From an uncultured Synergistia bacterium (GTDB lineage Bacteria; Eremiobacterota; SpSt-956; JAKJGF01), in assembly GCA_937888925.1 (NCBI GenBank), contig CALARM010001003.1, forward strand, positions 1 through 6,494: DNA of 6,494 nucleotides. Reading direction: 5' to 3'. A program made the position numbers and the translations under genes. The notes under the pieces are model-generated. The model ran no database searches and was not told the origin of the DNA. It saw nothing but the letters and a program-made list of their open reading frames with translations. Positions 6,395 through 6,494 of this stretch are shown here, piece by piece (the first letter of the stretch is position 1; every line of letters starts with the position of its first letter).

Positions 6395-6494
6395 TCCTTA
6401 CTGGTTTCTTGATGCTAAGTACCGCTTCAAATAAGTTCGTAACCATTTTATCAGCTTCTGCCTGACAGGCTCTTACGAAGAAAAATAATTTGCC
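6395..6494 (-). other. mscL upstream region, no recognised gene
   Basis: I see no convincing promoter hexamers here. A small palindrome GCCTG-A-CAGGC lies at 6460-6470, and TTCGTAA (6436-6442) has an exact inverted partner at 6473-6479, but the two structures are not concentric. On the - strand one frame is open from the window edge to a TGA at 6353-6351 inside mscL (47 codons). The other two frames stop at 6475-6473 and 6453-6451. A gene ending at either of those stops would leave a normal gap before mscL. None of the three translations shows a family motif, so no CDS is called. Confidence 0.3.

Noticed and set aside
6436..6479. TTCGTAA / TTACGAA inverted pair and GCCTG-A-CAGGC palindrome upstream of mscL as a terminator or operator
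   Set aside because: The arms are short, far apart and not concentric, there is no T-run, and no promoter can be placed beside them.

Overview
The window is AT-rich DNA from a bacterium, most likely a Gram-negative-type, probably anaerobic environmental lineage. Very large hybrid histidine kinases with an ABC_sub_bind-type sensor, together with a zinc-ribbon MscL, bring to mind Desulfobacterota, Nitrospirota, Spirochaetota or similar groups. This placement rests on gene style only and is weak.

Layout. At the left edge (3-119, + strand) is the last 38 codons of an unidentified membrane protein. A 161-base intergenic region (120-280) follows. It carries an imperfect 12-bp inverted repeat with tandem AACCCGG units and a perfect 7-bp hairpin/operator-like palindrome. 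Next comes a two-gene signalling operon on the + strand: a 1324-residue membrane-bound hybrid sensor kinase (281-4255, TTG start) and a 548-residue soluble kinase with receivers at both ends (4252-5898). The two overlap by 4 bases (ATGA). A 12-bp perfect inverted repeat that includes the second kinase's stop codon separates this operon from the convergent mscL gene (5935-6381, - strand). The right edge (6382-6494) holds the mscL leader and no recognised gene.

How the genes fit together. The first kinase has an extracytoplasmic ligand-binding domain held between two membrane helices. Inside the cell it has PAS, PAS and GAF domains, then an HPK1-type HisKA/HATPase core, a receiver and a helical tail. 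The second has no membrane segment or sensor domain apart from an N-terminal receiver, which makes it a candidate recipient of signal from the first. Its kinase core is of the HDFNN type, and a second receiver ends the protein. The pair supplies two phospho-accepting histidines and three receiver aspartates but no HPt and no DNA-binding or enzymatic output domain. The final regulator must therefore lie outside the window. MscL is an osmotic safety valve and is probably unrelated, although its C-terminal helix is replaced by a proline linker and a five-cysteine zinc ribbon.

I see no strong evidence for a wholly new system. The most notable items are the output-less tandem hybrid kinase pair, the zinc-ribbon MscL, and the inverted repeats around the operon. 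No RNA gene, CRISPR array or mobile element was seen.
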